From: Selaginella moellendorffii
Taxonomy: Eukaryota; Streptophyta; Lycopodiopsida; Selaginellales; Selaginellaceae
Reading direction: 5' to 3'
Length of the DNA: 64,000 nucleotides
NCBI RefSeq assembly: GCF_000143415.4
Contig: NW_003314266.1
Span: forward strand, 952,463-1,016,462
Position 1 is the first letter of the stretch. Every line of letters begins with the position of its first letter. This document shows, piece by piece, positions 9,645 to 22,346 of this stretch. Under the pieces are notes generated by a model. That model was not told the DNA's origin. It searched no databases and saw only the letters and a program-made list of their open reading frames with translations. The position numbers and the translations under genes were made by a program.

Positions 9645-12420
9645 ATGTTTAGTCTCAAAGACATGAGAAGGAGAAGAGTTACTGTGGCAATGGCTAACCT
9701 ACTTAGTAATGACCCTTATATTGCAGTTGAAAAGGTTTCTTTAAGCAACAATTGTCTCTTTGAGATTTTTTCATTAGAATCAAAGGGCTATAAAGTGGGA
9801 GAAAAGATCATATGGAATGGACGGGCAGTTGTACCTAAGATTCCCCTCTTGGCAAGGAGGGTTCCAAAACTTCCAGAAGATTGTGATGACAGAGCAGAGG
9901 CAAAGTTGGTCAATTTGAGATGATGCTAGTGATCTCATCTTTTGTGGCGAGGAGCTAGACAATATAGACAAGCTGGTTGATAGAGAAATCCTGGCACTTT
10001 AATGGAGAGGCATTTCAATTTTTGATTGATGTTGAAGGTATTTCTAAGTGAGTGCCTCTTGATCCAAAAAACTTACAACTTAGCTGTGCTGAAGAGATGA
10101 TAGGATTAGATGCAATTAAGTTTTGGGATACTTTGTCAACAAGTGAGACTAAGCTTACAACATCATCAAAATCAAAATTTCTGAACAACTGGAGGGATAG
10201 CTTTAGAGGGAAGATTCTTAACCCTAACTGGTTTGCAAACTCTCACTAAAGGAAGCAGAAGCAGGATTCAGCAAAGTAAGAGTGGAACCAGTTTGAGTCA
10301 AAACTTGGAAATAAAGGTTTTTGGAAATGATTTTGAAGGTGAAGGTGTGGATAGTGCATCAGAAGATGAAATAGTAAAGAAGAAGAAAGGAAAGCAGGGC
10401 ATTAGTGAAAAGGCAACTACAATATTTTTAAAATATGCAATGCTTTAAAGATTGTAGAGATTGAGAAGCGATGCTCTTTGATAGAAAGTCCTAAGCTTGT
10501 GCACTTGCACATCTCGAAGTCTAAGGAGCATATCCAGAGGTTACTATGTGATCATTGGGTTCAAATCTTGAAGGAAAACATCAGTGCTAATCCACAAGAA
10601 CCTGATCCAGCTGTTGTGGTGCCTTTCAAGAGTTGTGACATATATTTCTAATTGAAGGGAGGTAAAATATGTCATTGTTTTTAAAGACTTTGAGCAAAAG
10701 AAAAGAAGGAAAGCTAACAAAGAAGACAATAAAAACAATGAAGATGATGATGAAGGCACAGAAGATGAAGGAAAGGATATAGATTCAGGAGAGGATGAAG
10801 AAGAGGATGGTGATGATGGCATATGTTATTATCTTGTTTCTAGGCAATACTCTACAGTAGCACTACAAAAGCTTTTTGAAGATGAGATCTTCCTTTCTAA
10901 GGTTCAGGAAGATCCTGAGCTGGACTTCATGTTTTGCTAGTGTAGATGCAGAGTGATAAGTGGCAAGGTTGCAACTAAAGATGACATTCTTTGTCTTTCA
11001 CTCAACTCAAACAAGGCACAAAAGGAAAATCTTGAAGTCTCTTTTTCCAAGCAGCTAGAACATACTAGAAAGGCATGGGTGAATGCTGGACGTCCAGAAA
11101 AATCTATAAGAGGAGGAGCTCATTGTGGAGAATGGAAGGTACAAACATATTATTATTATTATTATTACTAATTTTATAATTTGTTATAGGACATTGAGAA
11201 TGTGGTTAACATGATGTTTGGGGTTACTGACTCTATAACATCCACTGCCTCTTGAGAAGCTCAGAAGAAAATTTCAATATTTGGATCAAAGTTGTTTGTA
11301 AGGGAAAAGAAAGTACATTTTCTCTTAAGATAGCAAAGAAGATGCAACCAATTATTTCTTGGACAATGAATCTCCTTAAAGATGTTTGTGTCCTAGAAAA
11401 TGATGATTTGAAACTCTTAGGCCAGGAGATTCTGATGGGTAGATGTTCAATCAAGAAAATGGCAAGTAAAGAGCAAACAAAGAAGGTTTTGAGTATGAGT
11501 GAGTTGGGGTCAAAACTTCAGGACCAATGAATTTGATCAGTGAGATGATCAAGTTTTGTGCTGAGAAGTAGTTCAAGGGTATAATCACAAAGACCAGTAG
11601 AGAATCCTTTATAAAGACTATGAATATTTCAAATGAGGATTTGGATGACAAGGTTTATATAAACGCTCTTATGAATCAAACTTAAAAAAAACAACCCCTT
11701 CCAGCAGCACTTCAAAGTAAAGCTAATCCTAAGGGTGGATTGATTATAGAACTAGCACCTCTAGATATAGTTTTCAACATAGATAGTGATCAGAATGCTT
11801 GGCCTATATGGTTAGCACAAGAAGACAACACAATCAAGCTATTAATTATGGATTTAAGAGGAGATCAAGGATTGGCAAATTCAAAGGTGAAAGAATGATT
11901 GAAATGTCCTGTTGGAGTTGTCAGCAACAAGAATTACAATTGCAAAGTTTTGATTTTCTATGAACATAAACAAACATTGTTGGTGTTCAGCTTTCTTCAA
12001 AAGGTTGGGGTTAAAGACAAGTTCAAGATTAAATGCTTTTCTGATAAGGAAGCTGCAAAGGTCCTTATAGACATGGTGGTTAATTTTCACACTGAAGAAG
12101 AGATCCATGACAACTCCACATTAGAAGACGAGGATCTTATTTTTGGAAAAAGGAGTTTTAACATTCCAAATGATTAAAAAGGAACAAGGCATTTTGGTGG
12201 AACTTTGCAGTTAGAAGTTTCTCAGTATATAGTTGAAAAGGTTCCTGAGGCTTGTATCTTGGAGTATGGGTGCCATGTAATTCTACAAGTTGCAAGGCTC
12301 TCAGGTTATCAAAGTATTGGGGTCATATCAAGTTTGGAGGAAAACTTGCAAAAAAAAGTTGAGATGCTTAAGAAATTTAGCCTTTGTCCTCTTATTTCAA
12401 AGGCAGCTCCATAAAAGCAG
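9645..12420 (+). pseudogene. Family 2 copy of gene B (gene B'), decayed
   Basis: Broken blocks follow the order of family 1 gene B. At 10450-10620, EHIQRLLCDHWVQIL aligns with NHRLVSDEWVEKLK. At 10815-10870, YYLVSRQYSTVALQKL aligns with FYAVSGQHSSLAMQEI. At 11050-11130, QLEHTRKAWVNAGRPEK aligns with LARTRKLWVQLKKPQK. At 11375-11510, LENDDLKLLGQEILMG aligns with LDDDNLLTVANALLRG. At 11605-11660, ISNEDLDD aligns with LSNEDIDE. At 12250-12400, CILEYGCHVILQVA aligns with CVVEYNCGGLFFRA. The acidic linker is also present at a different place (about 10690-10810). Stops and frameshifts break every block. The pairing with gene A' in divergent orientation shows that this two-gene layout is older than the family 1 copies. 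Confidence 0.75.
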
Positions 12421-12545
12421 AAATTAGAAGAAGAGTGAGCAACTTCATCTCAAGCAGCAAGTAAGTAGAGGTTGAAACCTAGGCTCAAAGGTGGCAATTT
12501 TAAGTTCTTAGCTAAAACAGCAAGTTGAGGAGAAAGGAAAGAAGG

Positions 12546-12889
12546 GTAAGTCCTTCTGATAATTATTATGGGAGTTTATAATACATTTTAAATATAGATC
12601 ATGAGCCTAAATAAGATATTTGAAAAATGACAAAAGAGAGTACATGATATAGGTAAGTAATTTTTATAATTTTTATGGGAGGTTATAATACATTTTAAAT
12701 ACAGATCATGAGCCTAACTCTATTGCAAATGAGGTATTTAAAAAACAACAAAAGAGAGTACATGATAAAAGTAAGAAATTCTTATAATTATTATGGGAGG
12801 TTATAATACATTTTAAATACAAATTATGAACCTACTCTACTGCAAATTAGGTATTTGAAAAATGACAAAAGAAAGTACAATAAATCAGG
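12546..12889 (+). repeat. Three tandem units of about 107-119 bp
   Basis: Units start at 12546, 12653 and 12771, each with GTAAG, and contain TATGGGAGGTTATAATACAT and ACAAAAGAGAGTACATGATA. Each looks like a short intron plus a short exon, so this may be a tandem exon-intron duplication in the 3' part of gene B', comparable to the row of small phase-1 exons in family 1 gene B. Confidence 0.7.
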
Positions 12890-12963
12890 TGGAACATCTA
12901 GAGCTTCTGTTAAGCAATTACAAACTACTAGAAGAATTAACTCCCAGAAAACCACCAATAAAG

Positions 12964-14149
12964 TGTAAGCATTAAATTTTTTCTTTCCAATTTGCCAACT
13001 TACCTTGTCTATCCGACCAACACTGCCTTAGCTTTTGCTAAGTTCCCTCGCCAAGGTTCTCGTTTATTGTACCAGCTCCTACTTGGTCTTACTTGGTTTC
13101 AGCTACTCACTGCACGAGCAACAGAGTATTAGCCATCCATCCACGAATTCCCAAATCTCTCCCAATCCCCCTCCCCGAGTTAGACTGGACTTAAGGTTCA
13201 GCTACACTTCCTGTAGGCATAAGCAACCAAGCACACCAAGCCTCTAAGTTTCTAACATCCCTTGGTACAACAAGACTTGTTCATGGGACCCTTTAAATCC
13301 CAAGCCTTGGGTGCAACACTTGCTTCGAGACACCGGGGCGAAACACCATGGCCTAACGGCCCAGTATAGATACCTCTATCCCCCACTTCCATCCCGAAGG
13401 GGAGGCCCAAGCCCCTAGGAAGGGTGAGGACTAATGAGCCACAAGGTACTCAGGTGGGGCACCACTCCACATGAGTCAGGAGCACTGCAGTCGATTTTCC
13501 TTTCGGGAGTGGGAGTTGCTCTTGAGCACTTCCTTAGGTGGCCCCTTCAGCACCACCCAAGTCCATGCTCACTCCCACCCAAGGCCCCTCAACCCCAGTC
13601 TCAACCTCAAGTCAGTTTGGAAGCACCACTAGAGAGTTCCTTCAAGACTAGTTCTTAGACCTCTCTATCCCTACTATACTTTTGGAACCCCCTGCAGCAT
13701 CCCCCCCACCCCAAGGAGACGCATGCTTTGGGCTTTCACCCCTTGACCTGTATTAGTACTTGGACTCGGTCTCGGATTCGATCTCGGACTCGGTCTCGGA
13801 CTTGATCTTGAACTCGATCTCGGACCCGATCTCGGACCCAATCTCGGACCCGATCTCGGACCCGATCTCAGACCCGATTTCAGACCCAATCTCGGACCCG
13901 ACTTTGGACTCGGTCTCGGACCCGATCTCGGATCTCGGACTCTGTCTCGAACTCGGTTTCGAACTTGGCCTCGAACTCGGTCTCCGAGTCGGCCTCGGAC
14001 TCAAACCCGAACTCTATCTCGAACTCGGTCTCAGAGTCGATCTTGGACTCGATCTCAGACTTGGTCCCATCCGATGAACTCTTTGTCATTTCAGTCATAC
14101 TTTTGGGGATCCTTTAGCCTACAACACCTCGGGGAGTTGGTTCCTTACA
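12964..14149 (-). repeat. 3' LTR of the gypsy element
   Basis: 1,186 bp, TG...CA ends, with the CTCGGACYC minisatellite in its right third. It matches the split right-hand LTR over its full length, with many point differences and different minisatellite copy number. Confidence 0.9.
13756..14080. repeat. LTR minisatellite based on CTCGGACYCGAT
   Basis: About 25 six- to twelve-base units (GATCTCGGACYC, GGTCTCGGACTC and variants). It gives false repetitive ORFs on both strands. The equivalent block in the other LTR is 32975-33235, and a much decayed relative is at 60300-60480. Confidence 0.9.
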
Positions 14150-14550
14150 ATTCCACTACCCATAGAAGAAGTTCAATGCCCTCATCGAACGTCTCTTTTT
14201 ATCCTATGACTTGTTGACCATGTCTCCAGGGGCATCCCCTCACTTAACGGTATGCCTAAGTTAGCCTCCGCAGCCAAGAGCCCATGACAATGGAATATAG
14301 GTGTCCCTATAGCCCTCACCCCACCACGCCCTAGTATGAGGTTGGGACTTGAACCCAGCCTTGCTTTACTAGGGGGTTGGGACTCGAACCCAACCTCCGT
14401 AGAATACGTCTATGGATTCGACATCCCCGTGGGGAGTCGGGCGTAGTTCACTATGTCTGGTTGACCTAGCTAACCCATGCTAATTAGCTTATCTTCGGCA
14501 CGCCTTTGGGTCCCAACATATACCATTGCTCAACTTCACAAATTGATACT
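14150..14550. other. Non-coding 3' end of the gypsy internal region
   Basis: Between the chromodomain stop (14551) and the 3' LTR. No gene seen. It contains a duplicated GTTGGGACTYGAACCCARCCT motif at about 14341 and 14376. Confidence 0.6.
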
Positions 14551-16257
14551 TTAGTTAAACTTTGCATAAGTACATAGAGTTCTGCCTTGCAGAAATTCCT
14601 CCATTAGATCTCGCGCGTTCGCTAGGTTCTCCTCCGATTCCCATGTTGCTTCGCAGTGTGGAAATCCTTTCCACTTCACATGGAACTCTCTCATGTCGCG
14701 TCCTTGTCACTTGCTCTTGCACGCATTGAGGATGGCCTCGACTTCGTATTCCCCTTGGATAACCTCAGGTAAAGGTATTACTTGGTCCTTGCAAAGCGGA
14801 TCCTCAAAGTACGGCTTGAGTAAGTTCACATGAAACACTGGGTGCATCTTCCCCATCTCTCGAGGAAGTCAGAGATGGTAAGCCACTTTACCGATTCGTG
14901 CTTCAATCTCATAAGGCCCCACGAACCTGCTTAAGGAACTCAAGATCAATTCATTTATAGGAATACATGCATTTTTACCTTTGGGTCAACTTCCAGCTGA
15001 TCCCACTTGGTAGCCTGAGGTTCTTGGTGTTCAGCCACACCTTCTCCCCAGCTTGGAACTCTACATCCCGGTGCTTCTGGTTCGCGTACTTGGTTTACCT
15101 TTATTGAGCCCGCTCCAAGGAGTCCCTCACTAGATTCCAAATGTTGAGTCTTTCCGCCGTAAATGCCTCCACTGCAGATAACTCTCCATGATACTTGACC
15201 ACGCTGAGTTCCATAGGACCTTCAATAGCTCGCCCATTGATGACTTCCCATGGACTCACCCCGATACTTGAATGTGGTGAGTTGTTATAACACATTTCCG
15301 CAAGTCCCAAATGACTTACCCAATTGGTCTGGTCTCCCGAGACATAGCATTGCAAATAATCCTCCAGTTGCCTATTCACCCTTTCTGTTTATCCGTTTGT
15401 CAAGAAGTGTTAGTGCCATCAAACTTGACTTAATACCAAATACCTATCTGTGGGTGATAGGCTATGCTGAATTTCAACTTGGTGCGATATTGTTTTAGGA
15501 GAGTTCTCCAGAACCTACTGGTGAAGATCTTATCTCGATTTGAGATAATCTCTTCTGGCCTTCCTTACACTCGAACCACTTGCTCGAAGAATAGCTTCGC
15601 CACACCTTCCGCATCCACTTCCGTTGTGGTGGGTATGAAATGTGCCATCTTCGAAAATCAGTTCACCACCACAAATATTACATTGAACCCCTCGCTTGGG
15701 GGGAGTCCCGTGATGAAGTTCATTGTAAGACATTTTCAAGGACAATCCGGAATTGGGATGCTTTGTAACAAGCCCCCACTAACCTTAGTCACGGCTTTGA
15801 CCTGCTGACATGTTGGGCATATCTTTACATAGTTTTGGACATCCTTAGCCATATCTGGCCAGTGGTACTTCCTCTTGAGTAAGCCCATTATCTTGGGCAC
15901 TCCACCATATCCCGCAAAAGGTCCGTCATAACACTCTTCTAAGGCTACCTTCCTTAATTCCTCTTTTGGAACATACACTCTCGTTTGCTTGTAATAGATG
16001 AGTCCATTGCATTTTGCATAGTCTGTTTTCTTTTCTGTTGGCAGCTCACCTCTCTGGTGAGCTTCCCGTGCCTTTAGATTCCTCAACAACACTTCTTGTG
16101 GTAGACCATCATTCTTATATGCTATCCACACATCATCCCAAAAGGTTGTTGTCGTGCTGGATATCGCCAACATCAAGCTCGCTTTTCGACTTAGTGCATT
16201 TGCCACAATGTTGCTCTTCCCAGGCTTGTACAGAATTTTGCAATCAAACTCGGCCAA
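14551..16257 (-). pseudogene. Integrase with C-terminal chromodomain (gypsy pol 3' part)
   Basis: On the minus strand the zinc-binding integrase start is clear (KRKYHWPDMAKDV...CPTCQQVK, about 15790-15880). The catalytic core continues in another frame (TGLPPSEGFN at about 15700, FSKMAHFIPTTTEVDAEG at about 15640) with stops. The C-terminal part is open at 15379-15101 (NNSPHSSIGVSPWEVING). A chromodomain closes the protein at about 14710-14600 (FHVKWKGFPHCEATWESEEN). The chromodomain places the element in the chromovirus branch of Ty3/gypsy, in which it directs integration towards marked chromatin. At least one frameshift and several stops make it inactive. Confidence 0.85.
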
Positions 16258-16296
16258 AGCATTGGCCCACCGACCTTGTTTCCTTCTCAGGTCAGG

Positions 16297-18067
16297 CTAT
16301 GACAAGAAGTGTTTCGTTGCCACATTGTCCATGTAAACCTTGAAGTGTCTCCCAAGGTAGTGTCGCCACTCCTTGAGCGCCTTGACCACCGTAAACAATT
16401 CCTTCTCGTGGGCAGGCCACTTCTGTTGAGCCTTGTCCAACTTCTTCGAGAAAAACGCTACTAGATGGTTGTCTTGCTTCAAAACTGCGCCTAATGCAAA
16501 GTCTGAAACATCCATTTCTACCTCAAAGTTCTTACCAAAGTCTGGTAACGCCAACACGGAAGCCTTTCTCAACTTCCCTTTGAGGAGGACGAATGTGACC
16601 TCGCATTCCGCTGTCCATACCATCTTCCCTTTTCTTGTTTGGTCCGTTAAAGGTAGGATTACTCTCGAATAGTGTTTGATAAACTTTTGGTAGTAGTTGC
16701 ATAGTCCCAAGAATGCCCTTAACTCGTGTACATTTGATGGTTGCTCCCAATCCTGGATCGCTTGGACCTTCTCAGGGTCCACCTTGAGCCTGTCCTTGCC
16801 CACCACATGCCCGAGAAACTTTACCTTTTGTTGAGCAAAGTCACATTTGCTCTCTTTAGCATATAGCTGGTGTTCCCTTAGTTTCTCAAACATCTTTGTC
16901 AAGTGTTTGGCATGCTCCTCTAACGTTTCGCTATAGATCAGGATATCGTCAATATAGACGACCACAAAGTGATCCAGATAGGGTATAAAGATGTGGTTCA
17001 TCAACACCAAAAACGTTGCCGGCGCATTGCATAGCCCGAAGGGCATCACCAGAAACTCAAAGCTCCTATACCTTGTTTGATAAATTGTCTTCTCGACATC
17101 TTCCTCTGCTACCCTGATCTGGTAGTATCTTGACCTTAGGTCAATCCTCGAGAAGTATTTTGCCTTTCCCAACCTATCGAATAGGTCCTCAATCCTTGGC
17201 AAAGGGTACTTGTTCTTCTTTGTATACTTGTTGAGCAACTGATAGTCTATGCACATGCGCATAGATTCATCTTTCTTTTTCACAAATAACATTGGCGCCC
17301 CATACAACGATTTGCTCAACCTAACATACCCTTTGTCCACCAACTCCTCTAGTTGGCACTTAAGCTCCTCGAGTTCTTTTTCGTTCAAACGATAGGAGGG
17401 ACGAACCACTGCCTCAGCACCCCTGACTAGCTCAATCTTATGTTTTATCGATCGTGCGGGGGGCAACCCCGCCGGTAGCTCCTTTGGCATGGTATTCTGG
17501 AATTGGTTTAACACCCGCTGGATCACTAAAGGTACTTCTTCCATTCCCGTCCTTTTATCACTCTTCATTGAGAGTAAGCACAAAAATGCTACTTTGGTTC
17601 CTTTAGTAAGTTGTCCTCTTGTGGACACTAGGTTTAGGCAAGAATCTTTGGCCTTGCATTGCCCTACGTTTAGATCCTGGGCCTTCACCCTGGATCTTCT
17701 TCCTTGGGCATTCGCTAGTACCATAAGGTTCCTACATTGTCTATGCAAGGCTACCACGAACCAATTGAACCAATCCATCCCGAAGATCACGTGAAATCTT
17801 GCCATATCCAACACGATGAAATTTCCATGTTCCTATTTTGACTCTCGCTTGTCGAAGTACCTCATCGGTGCTTTGGCTACCTTGAACAAACTCTATAATC
17901 CTTGGTTCGCCCAGCCGCTGCACCTTTAGTCCGGCTTGCCGAACTATGTTTGCAGCCACAAAATTATCCGAAACACCCGTGTCAATAAGGATCTTAACAA
18001 AGCTACCTTCGAGTTCCCTCGAAGGGCCAGTAGATGTCACGAACAACTCTTTACTAAAGTTGCTCAT
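16297..18067 (-). pseudogene. Protease, reverse transcriptase and RNase H (gypsy pol 5' part)
   Basis: Protease: ILIDTGVSDNFV at about 17970. Reverse transcriptase: open from 17814 to 16297, with [14 protein letters not shown] (about 17130), the catalytic YIDDILIYS (about 16955) and a thumb region ([12 protein letters not shown]). RNase [13 protein letters not shown] (about 16500) and [20 protein letters not shown]. The RT-RNase H frame is uninterrupted over 505 codons, but the protease is in another frame and the integrase is broken, so the polyprotein cannot be made intact. Confidence 0.9.
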
Positions 18068-19305
18068 GCAATGAGTAACTTTGAGCTAGGGACTGGATTA
18101 CATACCTCAGTTTTAATTTCACCCGACTTAATGGCCATATTGGCTTTGGCCTTCTTTGGGTAGGGACATTCCCTCGAAAAGTGTCCCGCTTCTTCGCAGT
18201 TGTAGCATACGTTATTTCCCACGCTGCTAATTGATTTGACCTTCTTATCCATGGGTTTGTCTCTTTTTGCTTGACTCCCCCATGTACTTGCTCGTTGGCC
18301 ACCGGATTTGCCTTTTCGAAACCTTGAAGACTCATTCTTAGAGAAACTCTTCTTGAATTTCCCTTTGTTATATGTTCCCCTTGGTTTGGCCCCTTTGCTA
18401 AACGTGGATTTCGACCCTATCGTGTTCCCTTTTTGTAGGTTATTGTTGAAATGCACCTTGATGGCCACATCCAACACTTCCTTGTAGTTGGTTGGGTTCC
18501 AACACATCACCTTACCACGAGCCTAGGTTTGCAAGTATGATATGAAAGCATGGAACGCATCCATATCCCCCATGTCCGTGACAAGTATCCTCTTTGCCAT
18601 AAACCCATTCACATACTCTTGAATGGTTCCGGTCTACTTCAGCTTACTCAGCTCTTCTCTTAGATGTAGAGTAGCATTTGGAGGAACGTAAGTCACGCAG
18701 ATCCTCGCCTTCATCATTTCCCAAGTGGCCACCGGTCCTTCGCTGGCCTCTATTGTTCTCCACCAAGACTTGGCATTATTTGCCAAGTATGGTTTTGCAC
18801 ATGGGACCTTCTCCAAGCTCGGTAACTGCAACGTTTGGAAGTAGTCCTCCATATTGTAAAACCAATCCTCTACCACCTTATAGTTGTTCACTCCCTTGAA
18901 GACCGGTGGGGGCTTTGGTTTGTACTTGGGAACTGCCTGAGGGACTGATTCCATTTCGGTCTGTTCGACCTTGTCTGGTTTTGCCTTAGTCCTTGCCGAA
19001 GGGTCCGCACCTTTTGTGCTACCAACCTTCGCAGTCTTTTGCCTTTTCTTTCGCTTCTTGTCACACTTTAGCTTACATATAAGAGTCTCCAGTAGGGCAT
19101 TAGTCTGTGCCAATTGTCCTTCTAGAACATTCAATCGAGCCTTGGATGACCGAACCTCACCATTGGACTTCTGTTTGGAAGCTTCCTCACTAGAGTCCTA
19201 CTCATGCAAGGATTCCTCATCCATAGCCTCTTGTTCGACCGAAGGTTCTAGCTCTGGAGGAGGTTCTGTCTCCGCCTTGATTCGTTTCCACCCTACCTTT
19301 GCCAT
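18064..19305 (-). pseudogene. Gag with CCHC zinc knuckle
   Basis: Starts at 19305 (MAKVGWKRIKAETEPPPE) and has a TAG at 19198-19200. It continues through a coiled-coil-like segment (LEGQLAQTNALLETL) and the capsid-like region (FKGVNNYKVVEDWFYNMEDYF), is interrupted near 18630 and 18520, and ends with a Lys-rich stretch and CYNCEEAGHFSREC (about 18200). This is typical gypsy gag; it is defective because of several stops. Confidence 0.85.
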
Positions 19306-19348
19306 CTCCCAGCAATCCGCCTCTATCCTTCACTAGAACTGAGGAAAA

Positions 19349-19361
19349 GGTTCCAATACCA
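19349..19361 (-). other. Primer binding site
   Basis: Minus strand TGGTATTGGAACC, three bases inside the 5' LTR. It resembles the initiator-Met tRNA primer site (TGGTATCAGAGC) usual in plant LTR elements, with changes in the second half. Confidence 0.65.
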
Positions 19362-19364
19362 AAT

Positions 19365-20151
19365 TATAAGCCTCAAATTTTTTTTTTCCAATTTGACAAC
19401 TTACCTCATCTATTCGACCAACACTGCTTTGGCTTTTGCTAAGTTCCATCGCCAAGGTTCCCGTTTATTGTACTAGCTCCTACTTGGTCCTACTTGGGTT
19501 CAGCTACTCACTGCACGAGCAACAGAGCGTTAACCATCCATCCACGGATTCCCAAATCTCTCCCAATCCCCCTTCCCGGGTTAGACTGGACTTAAGGTTC
19601 GGCTACACTCCCCACAGGCACAAGCAGCCAAGCACACCAAACCTCCAGGTTCCTAACATCCCTTGGTACCACAAGACTTGATCATGGGACCCTCTAAATC
19701 CTAAGTCTTGAGTGCAACACTTGCTTCGGGACGCCGGGGGAAACACTGTGGCCTAACGGCCCGGTATGGGTACCTCTACCCCCCACTTCCATCTTGAAGG
19801 GGAGGCCCAAACCCCTAGGAAGGGCGAGGACCAATGAGCCACAAGGTACTCAAGTGGGGCACCACTCCACATGAGTCGGGAGCACCGCAGTCGGTTTCTC
19901 TTTCGGGAGTGGGAGCTGCTCTTGAGCACTTCCTTGGGTGGCCCTTTCGGCACCACCCGAGTCCATGCTCACTCCCACCCAAGGCCCTTCGGCCCCAGTC
20001 TCAACCTCAAGTCAGTTTGGAAGCACTACTGGAGAGTTCCTTCAAGACTAGTTCCTGGACCTCTCTATCCCTATTATACTTTTGGAACCCCCTGCAGCCC
20101 CCCCCCCCCGGGAGACGCACGCTTTGGGCTTTCACCCCTTGACCTATATTA
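19365..20151 (-). repeat. 5' LTR of the gypsy element, left piece
   Basis: Matches 12964 to about 13755 of the other LTR. It stops at ATTA, where the family 1 transposon is inserted, and continues at 32973. Confidence 0.9.
20148..20151. repeat. ATTA target site duplication (left)
   Basis: GACCTAT-ATTA precedes the transposon. The unoccupied paralogous LTR reads GACCTGT-ATTA-GTACT at about 13745, so the empty site is visible in the same window. Confidence 0.9.
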
Positions 20152-20175
20152 AAGCTCTATTTCGTTAAAGTGGGA
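20152..20175. repeat. Left terminal inverted repeat
   Basis: Begins AAGCTCTATTTCG and continues TTAAAGTGGGA. Exact reverse complement of 32945-32968. Confidence 0.95.
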
Positions 20176-20784
20176 TTTATTCAGTAAAATGGGACTAGGT
20201 ACAAATTTTCAAGTATTTTAAAATGACGTGAAATTATATGTTTTTTGTCCAGGGGCTAGACATATCTGGGGCATGGTGACTAGCGTGGTGACTTTATGTC
20301 CAGACTGAGTCCATCTGGTTGTATAATAAATCTCATTGTCAAGGTGAACAAGCCGAATCTGAAGCTAAAGAAGAGCGATGGCATGCGCGCACACACTATT
20401 TGTTTGTTCATTGAGCGTGTGGTGAGCTTTCCAAGATGAACGTCATTCCTATTAGCCAGACATATCACTTAATGGTGAGAACATTTAGATATTATTCAAT
20501 GTTATCTTTTTCTAACGAATCTAATTGTGAAGGTGTAGCAAGAGGCATTGCTAGTCTGGAGAAGTCATTTAACTCATTTGACCACCCTTAGTGTATTTTC
20601 ATGAAACTAAATAACATTCATATTATTAAGGAATTTCTCTAGTACCTTTTTTTTACGACATAGAGGCTTGCATTTCTTTCAAAGGTGATTTAGTAAAAGG
20701 CCTGAGGGCACATGCCATTCTATTTCTCAGACCGGTATTAAGATATACTAGTGCAAAGGGAAAAAGGTATTTGGTGATCAAGTA
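20176..20784. other. Left subterminal region of copy 2
   Basis: No supported gene. It holds decayed palindromes at 20377-20400 and 20697-20719. A 62-codon frame here is identical in copy 1 but is explained by the near-identity of the two copies. Confidence 0.6.
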
Positions 20785-20808
20785 AATGGCATGAGGGCAC
20801 ACGCCATT
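20785..20808. repeat. Family 1 palindrome after orfC
   Basis: Arms AATGGCATG / CACGCCATT. Counterpart of 3087-3110. Confidence 0.85.
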
Positions 20809-20814
20809 ATAAGC

Positions 20815-21072
20815 CTAAGCGCTAGTGGACACCTCCTTTTTGGTACTCTCAGCGGTATTATCATCCTTCTCCGGGTCAGTTGTTTTGCTTTGGATTGTTG
20901 TCTCTGACATTACTGGGGCGTTCTTAATAGTTGTTAATGTTGCCGTTTGTTCAAAAAAATGATCACCTGGAGTATAGTATGGGGAGTTTGGAAGACTTAT
21001 ATATTCTACATCTTCACCTATCTCCTTCTCCGTCTCCTTTTCTGCCTCACTTACAGATTTTGTGCTTGCCAT
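20815..21072 (-). CDS. Small acidic ORF (orfC), copy 2
   Basis: MASTKSVSEAEKE start and the same length as in copy 1. Differences are substitutions such as Thr/Pro, Ser/Phe and Glu/Lys. No domain recognised; function unknown. Confidence 0.4.
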   Translation of the reverse strand: MASTKSVSEAEKETEKEIGEDVEYISLPNSPYYTPGDHFFEQTATLTTIKNAPVMSETTIQSKTTDPEKDDNTAESTKKEVSTSA

Positions 21073-22265
21073 GAGAACGCTCTTCACCCTAAAATATGGA
21101 GTTCATTGTGTTATAAAAGGAAACCAACACACACGCTGCAAGGGAATGATGGTACATAAAGTACGTAAGCCCACAATATGGGTTTATGTGCCATTAATAT
21201 GGGCCACACGCCATATTATTAGATTTATGCACGTGTGATTGGTAAATGCATATGTCACATCATCTTTGTTTTACCTCACACACTATATCAGGCCTCCTCT
21301 GATTAAGATTCGGATTGTTCACCTTGAAATAAAATACATTAGAAACTTAGTAAAGGAATATTAATGAATCTCACCTTGAACCCGGGTTATGAATGCTCTT
21401 GCTGCATCTCTTGCATGGTCTGGCAAGGTGATGGTGGCACTCTACTTCCGCATCCAACCATGCACAACATTATCCACCGATATGCTCATGCTGGGATCCC
21501 TTGGATTCAGCACCCATCTCTTTTCTAGGCAATCCTTTGTATATCTGGAACTTGGCTTGAACCACTCCACAGTTACATTGAAGGAGTTAGTTTTCGCGTC
21601 CTCCTTTGCATCAGTGATGCAGCGCCCCACCCATATCATTTGTTTTTTATTACTGGGTCTAACAAGCACGACCATTCCTTTGCAGACCTGTATTGGATTG
21701 AATGCTGAATCCGGCTTCTTGTTCCTCGGCCCACAATAGTGATCCTCAACATCGTTATCTGTCACTGCATTTCCAGAGGACATTGTTCCGCTACTATCTG
21801 GTGCTCTGGGTTCTGGCCAAAAGGACTCTTCCAATTCTTCATATACAACCGGCCCATTTTGGATAGCAGATATAATCTTCTCCCAGTATTTGAGCAAAGG
21901 CTTGCACCTCTGAAAATAGGATTCTCCACCAAACACCAACCCCCTCTTCCAGAAGGCAATATGCTGTCTAATCCCGGCCACTATACTTTTCTGGTCTTTG
22001 AGTCCATCCGGGTGCATCGGCCGTGGGAAACCCTGAGGAATCATAGGTTCCCCAGTTATGGGATCTCTCTTGAAGAGTTCAATGCCGTCCACTGGCAGCC
22101 ACACTGTGTCCCATTCTTTCATCTTGTACCTCATCACTGGAGCACCGTCACACATGTTGAAATGAAACTGAAGAGGCTTGGAGTGGCCAATCAGCATTTC
22201 GGATTCGTCCCTGATGTAGCCTCTTACAAACCCCTTCACCTTCACCGGGCGACCAGCCTCGTCGG

Positions 22266-22289
22266 AATGGCATGAGGCCTCACGTGATA
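22266..22289. repeat. Family 1 palindrome in gene A, copy 2
   Basis: AATGGCATGAGG / CCTCACGTGATA, matching 1264-1287. The two copies differ at CG/TG positions within the arms. Confidence 0.8.
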
Positions 22290-22322
22290 ACCCTACAATC
22301 TGACGGCCAACATATTCACTGG

Positions 22323-22346
22323 GATGGCATGGGGCCCCACGCGATA
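22323..22346. repeat. Family 1 palindrome in gene A, copy 2
   Basis: GATGGCATGGGG / CCCCACGCGATA, matching 1206-1229. Confidence 0.8.

Noticed and set aside
13674-14104. Long repetitive Asp/Ser- and Glu-rich ORFs on both strands
   Set aside because: They are produced by the LTR minisatellite; all frames are open because the unit is a multiple of three or six.
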